Shown here: positions 1-7,089 of the stretch, piece after piece
Numbering within the stretch: the first letter of the stretch is position 1
How the letters are laid out: every line of letters starts with the position of its first letter
Assembly: GCA_031279155.1 (NCBI GenBank)
Contig: JAITJB010000247.1
Span: 1-13,204, forward strand
DNA length: 13,204 nucleotides
Direction: 5' to 3'
Origin: Deltaproteobacteria bacterium
GTDB lineage: Bacteria > Desulfobacterota > Desulfarculia > Adiutricales > Adiutricaceae
The notes under the pieces: generated by a model
The model's input: the letters and a program-made list of their open reading frames with translations, nothing else
Database searches by the model: none
Told to the model about the DNA's origin: nothing
Position numbers and translations under genes: made by a program

Positions 1-618
1 ACGGTCGGGGGAAAGCCGCTGAAACACCATTTGGAAGCCATCGGCCACAGGGACGCCTATTACTACATTGAGGATTTGGTCAAAAACAAAGTTCCCGTTT
101 CCGAAAGGGTCATAAAGGATATACATTCCCTCGTTTTAATGGACAGGCGGATGGACAAGGGCGTGTACAGGAGCGTACCCGTCCGGGTCGGCAGCTTTCA
201 TTCGTGCCAGCCTTACGAGGTGCCGGTTAAAATGGAGCGGCTGATGCTTGACTACGGCGGCGAAATGCAAAAACTGCACGTCGTCGAAAGAGCGGCGGTT
301 TTCCATTTGATGTTTGAGACGGTACACCCTTTCAGCGACGGCAACGGGCGGGTGGGAAGGCTGCTGCTCAACCTTGAACTGATGAAAGAAGGCTGCCCGC
401 CCGTCAACGTCAAGTTCACCGACAGGGCAAAGTATTACGATTGCTTCAATCGCTACCGCGAAAATGATAACGATGCTTCAATGATGATCGGGCTTGTCGA
501 AAGCTACGCGATTGCCGAGTTGAAGCGGTACATTTACATTGCGGAACAGTCCGACGCCCTCAAAAACAATCATCCCGAAGATTTTCGCGCGGACAGCGAA
601 CAGGGGCATGAACCATAA
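1..618 (+). CDS. Fic-domain protein (AMPylase-type), 5' end outside window
   Basis: The reading frame is open from base 1, so the protein begins upstream of the window; the TTG at 31 only continues a conserved Fic-type stretch (GGKPLKHHLEAIGHRDAY) and is unlikely to be the real start. The hallmark active-site motif HPFSDGNGRVGR is encoded at 325-360, with catalytic His at 325-327 and the Gly/Asn/Arg residues that bind the nucleotide phosphates. The family usually transfers AMP from ATP to a Ser, Thr or Tyr hydroxyl of a target protein. The Fic core is complete at its C-terminal end and finishes with an acidic tail; any N-terminal inhibitory helix or DNA-binding domain would lie outside the window. 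The target is unknown. It is the only apparently undamaged gene in the GC-rich left block, whose other genes are broken. Confidence 0.9.
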   Translation, partial: TVGGKPLKHHLEAIGHRDAYYYIEDLVKNKVPVSERVIKDIHSLVLMDRRMDKGVYRSVPVRVGSFHSCQPYEVPVKMERLMLDYGGEMQKLHVVERAAVFHLMFETVHPFSDGNGRVGRLLLNLELMKEGCPPVNVKFTDRAKYYDCFNRYRENDNDASMMIGLVESYAIAELKRYIYIAEQSDALKNNHPEDFRADSEQGHEP

Positions 619-633
619 AGCGCGGCACCGCCG

Positions 634-930
634 GTGGTGACGTGGGGATGCGCGCCGCGCTCTGTGCGGTACTACTCGTTCACTAGTCTTGCGCCGATGA
701 TGAACTTCTTCCCCTTCGTGCAGATTGAAACCATTTCGCCTCGTCCCCTACTGTTTGTCGTGGGTGAACGCGCGGTGTCGGCATATTTCAGCGAAGACGC
801 CTACTCAAAGGCCGGTGAGCCCAAGGAGCTGTACGTTGTTCCCGGCGCGTCCCACGTCGATTTGTACGATAAGGAAGAATATATGCCTATCGCCAAACTC
901 GCCAGCTTCTTCAATGATTACCTGAAATAG
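634..930 (+). pseudogene. C-terminal fragment of an alpha/beta hydrolase
   Basis: This frame encodes the last part of an alpha/beta hydrolase of the COG1073-like type (usually about 300 residues). From about residue 15 it reads like the family: SLAPMMNFFPFVQIETISP, then RPLLFVVGE (the strand before the acid residue), then PKELYVVPGASHVDLYD with the probable catalytic His at 853-855. The nucleophile Ser and the first two thirds of the fold are absent upstream, where the Fic gene ends only 15 bases before, so this is a truncation product. The GTG at 634 merely opens the frame; there is no convincing ribosome-binding site. A functional short protein is unlikely because the Ser is missing. The join at about 650-675 is probably a deletion point. 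Confidence 0.75.
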
Positions 931-995
931 CACTCTCCATTGCCTAAAGAAAAATGTTTTGCGCTGCCTCTGGCATGGAGGAGGTACGGTCGGGC

Positions 996-2008
996 GTGGC
1001 CATTTTCCAAAGGATGGAATCAAGGCCAGTAGTTTTTTCATGTTTGCTCTTTGCCGTCGTTATCGCCGTCACCATCGCTCCATGCGCGTTTGCTCTGGAG
1101 AGCCTTCGTTACGATCATATTGATGCCGACACGACGATTTCGGCAACTGGTCAATCACCCGGCCTTCGCGGGATTTGGCCAACACCTCCCTGACACGGGA
1201 GAGCGATTTGAACCTAGGTGAAATGCCGCTAAAAAACGTCGCCGCACTTCTTCATTATCATACCGCCGTCGATGTTCCCACGATTATTGCGTCCATCAAT
1301 CATATGATCGACTATGTCAATAAGGGCGAAACCGTATTTTATCACTTTTACAGGCAAGAAGAACGCCGTGCTGATAGCGGCTCGAGGCCGACCGGCCTTT
1401 TCTTTTTCCCAAGGAAAACCGGGGGGCTCCCTTCGCGGTTATTTGTCCTGGCGGCGGCTTTTCCATGTGTGGGCTCCTTCCACGAAGGATTCCCCTCCGC
1501 AATGAAGTTGAGCAAGCTTGGGTATAATGCCTTTGTGCTGCAATATCGCGTCGGCGGAGGTGGAACGCCCTCTGTCATGGATCTAGCCGCCGCTCTTTGG
1601 TTTATTTTCACGAATGCCAATGCGCTTGGTGTTTCCACCACGGGGAATTCCCTGTAGGGCAGTTCGGCCGGAGCCCGAATGGTTATAAACATCGGCGCGT
1701 ACGGAACAATAGGATTTGGCGGCGAATACCTACCCAAACCAAGCGCTACTATCATGGCATATACCGGCCACACTGACTTTTCCCGTAACGATCCACCAAC
1801 CTCCGCAGTTGTCGGTGACCGTGACGGTATTGCGAAAGCCAGTGTAATGGAAGCTCGCATCAGGAAAATGCGGGCAAACGGCATAGATGCCGCCATCGTC
1901 ATCATCCCCAATGTCGGGCATGGCTTTGGCCGCAGCGTCGGCACAAATGCCGAAGGGTGGATTGATACCGCTGTTGAGTTTTGGAAAAAAGCATCTATGA
2001 ACAACTGA
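996..2008 (+). pseudogene. Secreted alpha/beta hydrolase (esterase-like), multiply frameshifted
   Basis: One ancestral esterase-like gene is visible across three frames. GGAGGAGGT at 977-985 fits a GTG start at 996 (or ATG 1014). It leads into a signal peptide, VVFSCLLFAVVIAVTIAPCAFA, then LESLRYDHIDADTT. The homology moves to another frame near 1150 (NHPAFAGFGQHLP), again near 1215 (GEMPLKNVAALLHYHTAVDV), and for the stretch GAPFAVICPGGGFS (oxyanion loop, 1423-1464) it sits in the frame one base off, with a compensating shift afterwards. At 1655-1657 a TAG stands where the family has Trp in WGSSAG; the nucleophile Ser codon (1664-1666) follows in the same frame. Asp (about 1823) and His (1919-1921) are still encoded. 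Secretion and esterase activity are inferred for the ancestor only. Confidence 0.82.
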
Positions 2009-2026
2009 TAATATCCCCACTCCCTT

Positions 2027-2058
2027 GGCGCCGCCAGGCAATTATAGCGGCGCCTTTT
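2027..2058 (+). terminator. Rho-independent terminator of the hydrolase pseudogene
   Basis: A perfect 8-bp GC stem, GGCGCCGC (2027-2034) with GCGGCGCC (2047-2054), has a 12-base loop and is followed by TTTT. It lies 18 bases after the hydrolase stop. Recombinase homology starts right behind it. Confidence 0.8.
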
Positions 2059-3029
2059 CGCAACATGAAGGACTGGATCGATCTGGTCGATCTCCGCGAC
2101 AAGCACGGCATCGAAATCGTCAGTGTTACCTTGCCATTTGACCAGAGGCCAGCGGGCAAACTCAACTCCAACATGCTCGCCGCAATCAGCCAGTTTTACA
2201 GCGACCAGCTTTCCATCAGAACGGCGGAAGGCGTCGAACGCCCAGTACGCACCGGATTATTTTCCGGCAGCGCTCCGTATGGCTACAAAAACTACCTCGA
2301 AGGCGCGCACGAGTCCATTATCGACTTGGTCACTTTCGATCGCGCCCATGTACTATTGGGCAACAAAAGCCATCATCGGCGCATTTGAGTCTATGGTAGC
2401 GGCCTGATAGTCTGCGGCCACTGCGAAAAGCCGGTACTGTGCGAAACAAAGGTCAAGCGTGGCCGCAGACTATCAGTATTACCGCTCTACCAACTATAAC
2501 AAGGGCGATCGCCCTCGCGACCGCGCCACCGGCCTCGAACTGGACAAGCAGATGTTGGCTTTGTTCGCTAAACTTTGAATCGAGGATAAGAAGGGGCCTT
2601 AGTGGCTCCAGCGGGTCATCCGCGCCAAGTCCAAAACCAAGGCGGCGGACAACACCGCCTTCCTTTACGACGTCAACCGCAAGATGGGGCGGATTAACAA
2701 GGACAGGATCGCATTGCTCGCCCTACGTATGCATGGCGAAATCGAAGCTTATACCTATGCCCTGAAGGACGCCGAAGTTACGAAGCCTGTGGAAGCGCCT
2801 GAATTTGAAACAAGAAGGCCAGCAGCAACAAAAGACCGAGATTGGCGATGTCGCCATGAAAGCGCTTGAACTCTCGCAACGCCTGAAAGAGAAATGGCTT
2901 AAAGCAGACATCGCCGAAAAGCGCGTCATTTTTAAAATCGCCTGCTTCAACCTCACCTTCAAAGACGAAAAGTCTCAAAATATCAATGAAAAAGCCCTTC
3001 GACGCTATGGCCGAAGGGCTCAATTTTAA
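2059..3029 (+). pseudogene. Large serine recombinase relic, N-terminus missing
   Basis: Homology starts abruptly at RNMKDWIDLVDLRDKHGIEI, the second half of the resolvase catalytic domain, so the N-terminal part with the catalytic Ser and first Arg is gone. It continues through VSVTLPFD, the long E-helix region (NMLAAISQFYSDQLSIRTAEG) and APYGYKNY. About 80 residues of the recombinase domain then appear deleted before IIDLVTFDRAHVLLGNKSHH. TGA at 2386, a frameshift near 2470-2480, TGA at 2576, TAG at 2600 and another shift near 2800 interrupt the rest: the zinc-ribbon start (GLIVCGHCEKPV), a second ribbon half whose expected Cys is Ser (YYRSTNYNK), the coiled coil and the terminal KPFDAMAEGL (frame of 2986). 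Such enzymes integrate phages and conjugative elements; this one cannot be active. Confidence 0.82.
2989..3020 (-). terminator. Terminator of tRNA-Leu, inside the recombinase relic
   Basis: On the minus strand AGCCCTTCG (3020-3012) pairs with CGAAGGGCT (3001-2993) across a 10-base loop and is followed by a run of T. It starts 13 bases after the tRNA CCA end, as expected for the tRNA's own terminator. The same bases encode the conserved recombinase C-terminus KPFDAMAEGL on the plus strand. Confidence 0.75.
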
Positions 3030-3032
3030 TAT

Positions 3033-3119
3033 TGGTGCCGAAGGGGAGACTTGAACTCCCACGAGGTTGCCCCCACTAGACCCTGAACCTAGCGTGTCTA
3101 CCAATTCCACCACTTCGGC
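3033..3119 (-). tRNA. tRNA-Leu (anticodon CAG)
   Basis: Read on the minus strand, this 87-base sequence begins GCCGAAG, which pairs perfectly with CTTCGGC before the discriminator A and the encoded CCA. It has the D-loop box TGGTAGACACGC, an anticodon loop TTCAGGG with anticodon CAG, a long variable arm typical of class II (Leu) tRNAs, and a T-arm containing GTTCAAGTC. It decodes CUG. Promoter and terminator both flank it on the minus strand, so it is a single-gene unit. Its 3' end lies four bases from the end of a recombinase relic, so it may be an integration site. Confidence 0.97.
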
Positions 3120-3158
3120 TTTTCGATTTTAACGGTCTTTTTTGTTAGCCGTTGAAAG

Positions 3159-3194
3159 AAAACATCTTATAGCACTTTCGCGTTCATCAGTCAA
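3159..3194 (-). promoter_or_regulatory. Sigma70-type promoter of tRNA-Leu
   Basis: On the minus strand TTGACT (3194-3189) and TATAAG (3171-3166) are separated by exactly 17 bases. This predicts a start near 3159, about 40 bases before the mature tRNA. Confidence 0.75.
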
Positions 3195-3309
3195 GAATTT
3201 TTGACCGACAAAATTTAAGCCGCTTTAATTACTAGGCTGGAAAGTTATTACCCAAAAAGGGGATGGATAAGGCGGCAAGCGTTGGTTGGGCCAAAAAAGG
3301 TCCGGAGGG

Positions 3310-3339
3310 TTGGCGGATTTCCCTCTTTAACGCTATACT
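3310..3339 (+). promoter_or_regulatory. Likely rtcB promoter
   Basis: TTGGCG (3310-3315) and TATACT (3334-3339) are 18 bases apart and upstream of the RtcB gene. The predicted start, near 3346, would put the hairpin at 3343-3378 at the very 5' end of the message. The rest of the 3120-3430 gap holds only the tRNA promoter and this leader. Confidence 0.5.
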
Positions 3340-3342
3340 GGA

Positions 3343-3378
3343 AGAAAGCTGGCCTTTACTTAAGCCTGGTAGCTTTCT
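3343..3378 (+). other. Hairpin in the rtcB leader
   Basis: AGAAAGCT (3343-3350) pairs with AGCTTTCT (3371-3378), with an additional GGC/GCC inner stem. No T-run follows, so it is not a standard terminator. It could stabilise or regulate the 5' end of the rtcB mRNA. Confidence 0.4.
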
Positions 3379-3430
3379 CTATTGAACAACATCAGAACTT
3401 AACGCTACCCCTAAAGAGAAAAAAACTAAT

Positions 3431-4537
3431 ATGGAACACCCTAAACTGCGTTTGACTATCCCCTGGATCAGTTTGGAATTGCCGGCCCAGGAACAGATAT
3501 GTCGCATCCTTGAGCTCAATGAGCTAGTGGCCTTAGCCATCATGCCCGATGCCCATTACGGCTACGATTTGTGCATTGGCGGCGTGGCCTTAACAACTGG
3601 CGTCATCTCGCCATCCTTTGTTGGTTACGACATTGGCTGCGGGATGTGTCACGTAAATACCTCGCTTTCGGTCCGCGAGTTGGGATTGGAAAAACAAAAG
3701 GACCGCGAAAAACTCTTCAAAAAGTTAGCTGGAGTCGTGCCATCTGGCGTTGGCGGGACCAACGATGTGGGTACGGATTTTATTTTCCGTTCAGCTTCCG
3801 GTAACAGCGATCTCGACAAACAGGTTAGGCCCAATGTCATCAAGCAGATGTGCACTTTGGGCAGTGGGAATCATTTTTTGGAGATTGGCGAAAATTCTTC
3901 CCACATCATTGGCGTGACCGTTCATTCAGGCTCACGAAGGGTTGGCTACGATATTGCGGCCTGGTATATGGCTCAAGGGCGTCTATTACCCCTTGATAGC
4001 GACCTTGGACAGGCCTACCTAAGCGATATGCTTTGGGCCCAGGACTTTGCCCTGGAAAACCGACGATTGATGCTAAAGGAAGCACTTTATCTATTGGGAT
4101 TTTCCGACGATGATATCGAATCTTTTTTCGCTCCCACCGTCTTAATCAATGAGAGCCACAATCACGCTGTCCCTTACGCCGACGGCTTAATGCTTCACCG
4201 CAAAGGGGCCACGGCGGCTGAGGAAGGCCAGATGGGAGTTATCTCCTCCAATCAGCGCGACGGGGTTTGGATTACCAGAGGCCTTGGCAACAAGGAATTT
4301 TTATCATCAGCCTCTCACGGGGCTGGGAGAGTCATGTCGCGGAAGGCCGCCAGTAAGAAAGGTAGCGTTTCCGATCTGGAAAAACTAATGCGCGGCATCG
4401 TTTGCCGCACTGACAAAGAAATTTTAGATGAGGCGCCCTGGGCCTATAAAAAAATAGAGCCGGTCTTAGCGGCCCAAGATGGTCTCCTGGTCGATGTACT
4501 GGATCACTTTAAGCCAATAATAGTCCTTAAAGGGTAG
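3431..4537 (+). CDS. rtcB: RtcB-type RNA-splicing/repair ligase
   Basis: This cytoplasmic enzyme joins RNA 3'-phosphate or 2',3'-cyclic phosphate ends to 5'-OH ends using GTP and Mn2+. The family's metal and guanylate-binding motifs appear in order: MPDAHYGYDLCIGG (38-51), VGYDIGCGM with Asp67 and Cys70 (64-72), LGSGNHFLEI with His148, VHSGSRRVG with His165, NESHNHAV with His243 and His245, HRKGATAAEEGQ (256-267) and SASHGAGRVMSRKAA, where His296 is the predicted guanylated nucleophile. At 368 residues it is shorter than E. coli RtcB (about 408) but ends normally in IIVLKG. The ATG at 3431 follows an A-rich leader (CTAAAGAGAAA) with only a weak Shine-Dalgarno. There is no rtcA, archease or rtcR neighbour, so it seems to be transcribed alone. 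It lies near a tRNA gene, but no functional link is visible. Confidence 0.95.
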   Translation: MEHPKLRLTIPWISLELPAQEQICRILELNELVALAIMPDAHYGYDLCIGGVALTTGVISPSFVGYDIGCGMCHVNTSLSVRELGLEKQKDREKLFKKLAGVVPSGVGGTNDVGTDFIFRSASGNSDLDKQVRPNVIKQMCTLGSGNHFLEIGENSSHIIGVTVHSGSRRVGYDIAAWYMAQGRLLPLDSDLGQAYLSDMLWAQDFALENRRLMLKEALYLLGFSDDDIESFFAPTVLINESHNHAVPYADGLMLHRKGATAAEEGQMGVISSNQRDGVWITRGLGNKEFLSSASHGAGRVMSRKAASKKGSVSDLEKLMRGIVCRTDKEILDEAPWAYKKIEPVLAAQDGLLVDVLDHFKPIIVLKG

Positions 4538-4891
4538 CGCCCTTACTGATATCTCTAAGGTAAATACCCGTGAAACTACCCTCTCCTATAAAGATTGCTC
4601 ACTGGATGTTTTTATACTTTGATGGGCACAAAAAAAACTCTTTTTCAAAAATTCTTTCTGGCAAGTCGTTGAATTCCTTAGTAAAAAATTTGACGTTTTC
4701 CCGATTTTAGTTCTTTTTAGGCTTTGATCTAAATTCATTCTCGGGCAATAGATCCTTTTCCATTTAAAATATGATAATATGTTCGTATAATTCGAGCTGG
4801 CCAAGGGCGCAAGGGGAGCCTCAGCGCGTTTTATTGTTTATAACCTAATGGCAGGCCACAAGTTGGAGTAAGGAGACTAGGGAGGATATCC
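4538..4891. other. AT-rich spacer between rtcB and the XRE gene
   Basis: There is no convincing gene here. An open minus-strand frame at 4586-4804 has no recognisable sequence and overlaps the promoter at 4763-4791. The region contains the XRE promoter and a roughly 95-base leader; no clear terminator is seen for rtcB. Confidence 0.5.
4763..4791 (+). promoter_or_regulatory. Promoter of the first XRE-family gene
   Basis: TTTAAA (4763-4768) and a consensus TATAAT (4786-4791) are separated by 17 bases. The predicted start lies near 4798, giving a leader of about 95 bases before the ATG at 4892. Confidence 0.6.
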
Positions 4892-5218
4892 ATGGACATT
4901 ATCTATCCTAATGGCACGGCCCTAGAGGCTGAACGTATCAAACAAATGATAGGCCGAAATGAGCTAGCCCACAAGGCCGGCGTTAATCCTGGTACGATAA
5001 GGCGCATTGAAAGAGGAGAGTGGTGTAACCCCAACACCATGAGAAAGGTGCTCATCGCCTTAGGAGTGGATCTGGCTGATGCTTCCAGATTCTATTTCCC
5101 GGCCAACTCCCAAGAGGCGGCCCAGGCGCGAGAAGCTTTTCAGACCAAAAAAGCCCTCAAAGCTAAGATAACCTCTAAGGGCAAGGTTGGTCGACCGAGG
5201 AAAATCCCAACGGAATAA
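4892..5218 (+). CDS. XRE-family helix-turn-helix protein with C-terminal AT-hook-like motif
   Basis: The 108-residue protein has an XRE/Cro-type helix-turn-helix at about residues 14-62: ELAHKAGVNPGTIRRIERGE is the helix-turn-helix signature, followed by MRKVLIALGVD. A basic tail ends in KGKVGRPRKIP (residues 97-106), which has the Gly-Arg-Pro core flanked by Arg/Lys of a minor-groove AT-hook. The start is set by GGAGG at 4881-4885, six bases before ATG. The opening MDIIYPNG is shared with the 72-residue protein at 5780-5998, and my hand count gives 24 identities over 64 ungapped positions, so they are paralogues. No partner toxin gene is visible on either side, so it is more likely a small transcription regulator or DNA-architectural protein than an antitoxin. 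Its targets are unknown. Confidence 0.85.
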   Translation: MDIIYPNGTALEAERIKQMIGRNELAHKAGVNPGTIRRIERGEWCNPNTMRKVLIALGVDLADASRFYFPANSQEAAQAREAFQTKKALKAKITSKGKVGRPRKIPTE

Positions 5219-5327
5219 AGGCCGTTCGTTTTCTTTTTGGCTGACCTTGACAAGTTCGAAAATTTAGAAAATTTACGTAGTTGGCCAAGACTCGAGTGCT
5301 AAGTAGCCTCCCTTAAGGCCTCTTAGT

Positions 5328-5342
5328 CTTAGTGTCACTAAG
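5328..5342. promoter_or_regulatory. 15-bp perfect dyad, possible operator
   Basis: CTTAGTG T CACTAAG is a perfect inverted repeat around T5335. Its size suits a helix-turn-helix dimer, but it lies about 110 bases downstream of the nearest regulator gene, and operator function is only inferred. Confidence 0.35.
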
Positions 5343-5606
5343 AAACCTAAATGACTCGCTTTCCCAATATAGCCAATAAATTCAGGTAGCCAGCCCAAAT
5401 TTTTAAAGCTTTTTAAGTTTTCTTTCTAGCTTCTGGCGGTTTTTTGTGGCGGTCTGAAAGGATTTTGGTTGGGGAGGGGTCGGAATTGACTGTAGACTAT
5501 CGTGCGTTCGTTAATATGCTGAGAGCACACTAACATTCTACCTAGCTTTTTTAGGCGGGGTATTATTGATTGATCCTCAAACGTACTAAACTAAATCGAT
5601 CGCGGC

Positions 5607-5692
5607 TTGGCTAGCAAATTTGGCTAGCAAATTTGGCTAGCAATTTTGGCTGGCAATTTGCCTTGCAAATTTGGCTTCCAATTTGGCCAACC
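5607..5692. repeat. Degenerate 13-bp tandem repeat
   Basis: The unit is TTGGCTAGCAAAT. Copies 1 and 2 (5607-5619, 5620-5632) are identical, and copies 3 and 4 (5633-5658) differ by one or two bases. Copies 5 and 6 are 12 bases and more diverged, and a partial seventh ends near 5692. Each good copy contains the palindrome GCTAGC, so sites recur about every 1.2 helical turns. Divergence rises from left to right. Confidence 0.9.
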
Positions 5693-5699
5693 TTTTGGT

Positions 5700-5730
5700 G
5701 CCTGACGGCTCCCGTTGGAGTCGGCCAGGC
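5700..5730. terminator. Strong hairpin downstream of the second XRE gene
   Basis: GCCTGACGGCTCC and GGAGTCGGCCAGGC form a long stem (one G-T pair and one bulge) around CGTT. It lies about 50 bases after the stop of the minus-strand XRE gene but lacks a T-run on either strand, so it may be a factor-dependent end or an mRNA-stabilising structure. Confidence 0.4.
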
Positions 5731-5779
5731 CAGACCGATTAAAGGCAAGCGGCTGCGATAGAAACTCTAGTTTACCTTA

Positions 5780-5998
5780 TTAAAGAGGATCTTTGTTTTG
5801 ATACTTATCGGCTTCGGACCAATCGATGCCCAGACCGTTTAGAACCCGGCGGAAAGTTGGGGCCCTTACCGTTTTGCCAGATTCGATGTTAATGACTGAC
5901 ATGGCCGAGACGCCAGCTTTTAGGGCCAGCCTTGAACAAGATAGAAGTTTTAGTAATCGCGCTTTCTTCATGGCTTCGCCATTAGGATAAATCAACAT
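5780..5998 (-). CDS. Small XRE-family helix-turn-helix protein
   Basis: This 72-residue protein is almost entirely one helix-turn-helix domain: SRLALKAGVSAMSVINIESG (residues 22-41) followed by TFRRVLNGLGIDWSEADKY. The start is supported by AAAGGA (minus strand, 6010-6005) six bases before the ATG at 5998. It resembles the 108-residue protein at 4892-5218 throughout, including the N-terminal IYPNG, but lacks the basic AT-hook-like tail. Its genes converge with that paralogue across the repeat spacer. No TM segment or enzyme domain is present. It is probably a DNA-binding repressor or modulator; heterodimerisation with the longer paralogue is possible but not shown by the sequence. Confidence 0.8.
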   Translation of the reverse strand: MLIYPNGEAMKKARLLKLLSCSRLALKAGVSAMSVINIESGKTVRAPTFRRVLNGLGIDWSEADKYQNKDPL

Positions 5999-7089
5999 TT
6001 CAATTCCTTTCTAGGTGGATTACCAAACACCCGACATAAAAATGCCCGGTATTGGTTAAGAACTGTTTTAAGATGTTCCGGTGAAAAGTAAATTATCACA
6101 AACCAGATTTGAGATCAATGGTTTTTTTTGAAGACTCTATACCCCATTTTTAGGGAGCCCTTAGTCTTGTTTACGATAGTTTAAAGCCGTAGTTTGCTAT
6201 ATTTTTTATGGCATTATATATGTATACGCTCAGTCTTTATACCCTCAAGGCTATGTCGCTCGAAAGGCCCACGGGTTGGGAACTTAGGTAAAACGAACCG
6301 CGATTTAAGGAAAAAACAGTTCGGGCTTTAGGCAAAAAATTGATCAAGGGGCTGGGCTAAAAAGAGCCCGCGCTTAAACCCCCTAAGATCTTGGCTTATT
6401 TTATTGATAGCCTGATAGTCGAAGAAGTTTACCATAGACTAGGGTATTTGCTCAATATTAATTTTTTGTTACTGACAAAGCTGGCATCTTGGGCCAAGGC
6501 CAGGCCGCTCTAAAATGGCCTTGATGTTTTGAACGCCTGGGAAGTTGGGTAAGTTAAGTTGGGTTGAGCACTTTCTTTTTTTTGGTAATTTTGAGATAAT
6601 AAACTTAAGTTTACTTGGTTTTTACCTGTTGGATAGTTGACGGACCAGTTAAGACATCTTGGACAAGCCTCAGACGGTTTTTTGTGATTGACTCTATTGT
6701 TAACCATTTTGGTTAGGTTCCTAGGGCACAAACTGTTTACTTGCAGCCTTAACTCAAGGCGTCTTATGGGCTCAAAACCCACAGCTTGACGCCTACCGTT
6801 TTTTTTCCATAAGCTACGATTTTTCTGACCTAGGTCTTTGTTGGCATCATTTTTAGTCCATAAGAATGAAAAAATTCATGAGGCCCCAAGGATGAACGTT
6901 GTTCGTAGCTTCTCCCATAATTCGACGGCTTGATTAAGAAAAAAGACTCGATAAACTTGTTGCCTCAATCTTGAGAAATGGCTACCTGATTGTGGCCAAA
7001 GAGATTTACAGTAGTTTTGGAAAGGGTCATTTAGCCACCAAGATGAGAATCATCTTGCTCTTTAATCAGTTACAGAAAAGCGGTTTTCT
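5999..7089. other. 1.1-kb AT-rich region without a convincing gene
   Basis: Sampled stretches are near 37% G+C. I see a possible extended -10 for the minus-strand XRE gene (minus TGTGATAAT around 6092-6100) and a short hairpin at 6354-6369. Several short open stretches are interrupted by stops, for example at 6300-6510 and 6935-7110. None matches a family I recognise. It could be a dead gene decayed past recognition, or a long regulatory region. Confidence 0.5.

Larger units (their letters stand above)
5219..5779. other. Repeat-rich spacer between the two XRE genes
   Basis: No open frame here looks coding. The spacer contains a perfect dyad at 5328-5342, the 13-bp tandem repeat at 5607-5692 and a long hairpin at 5700-5730. 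The two flanking regulator genes converge on it. Confidence 0.6.

Noticed and set aside
634..2008. The two hydrolase remnants as pieces of one gene
   Set aside because: The first already contains a complete C-terminus with stop and the second starts with its own ribosome-binding site and signal peptide, so they are two different hydrolases.
1348..2106. 252-codon open frame on the minus strand
   Set aside because: It is the shadow of the broken hydrolase on the plus strand, whose family motifs are plain; the minus translation has no recognisable domain.
2778..3113. Minus-strand open frame over the tRNA (MVELVDTLGSGSSGG...)
   Set aside because: Its N-terminus is a translation of tRNA-Leu and the rest is antisense to the recombinase relic.
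4586..4804. 72-codon minus-strand frame in the spacer after rtcB
   Set aside because: No ribosome-binding site, low complexity composition, and it overlaps the XRE promoter.
4892..5218. XRE protein as antitoxin of a toxin-antitoxin pair
   Set aside because: No small toxin gene is adjacent on either side of it or of its paralogue.
5607..5692. Repeat array as a CRISPR
   Set aside because: The copies are 13 bases and directly adjacent, with no spacers between them and no cas genes.
6510..6782. 90-codon minus-strand frame (MGFEPIRRLELR...)
   Set aside because: No known domain and no clear ribosome-binding site in an AT-rich gene-poor stretch; I cannot support it as a gene.
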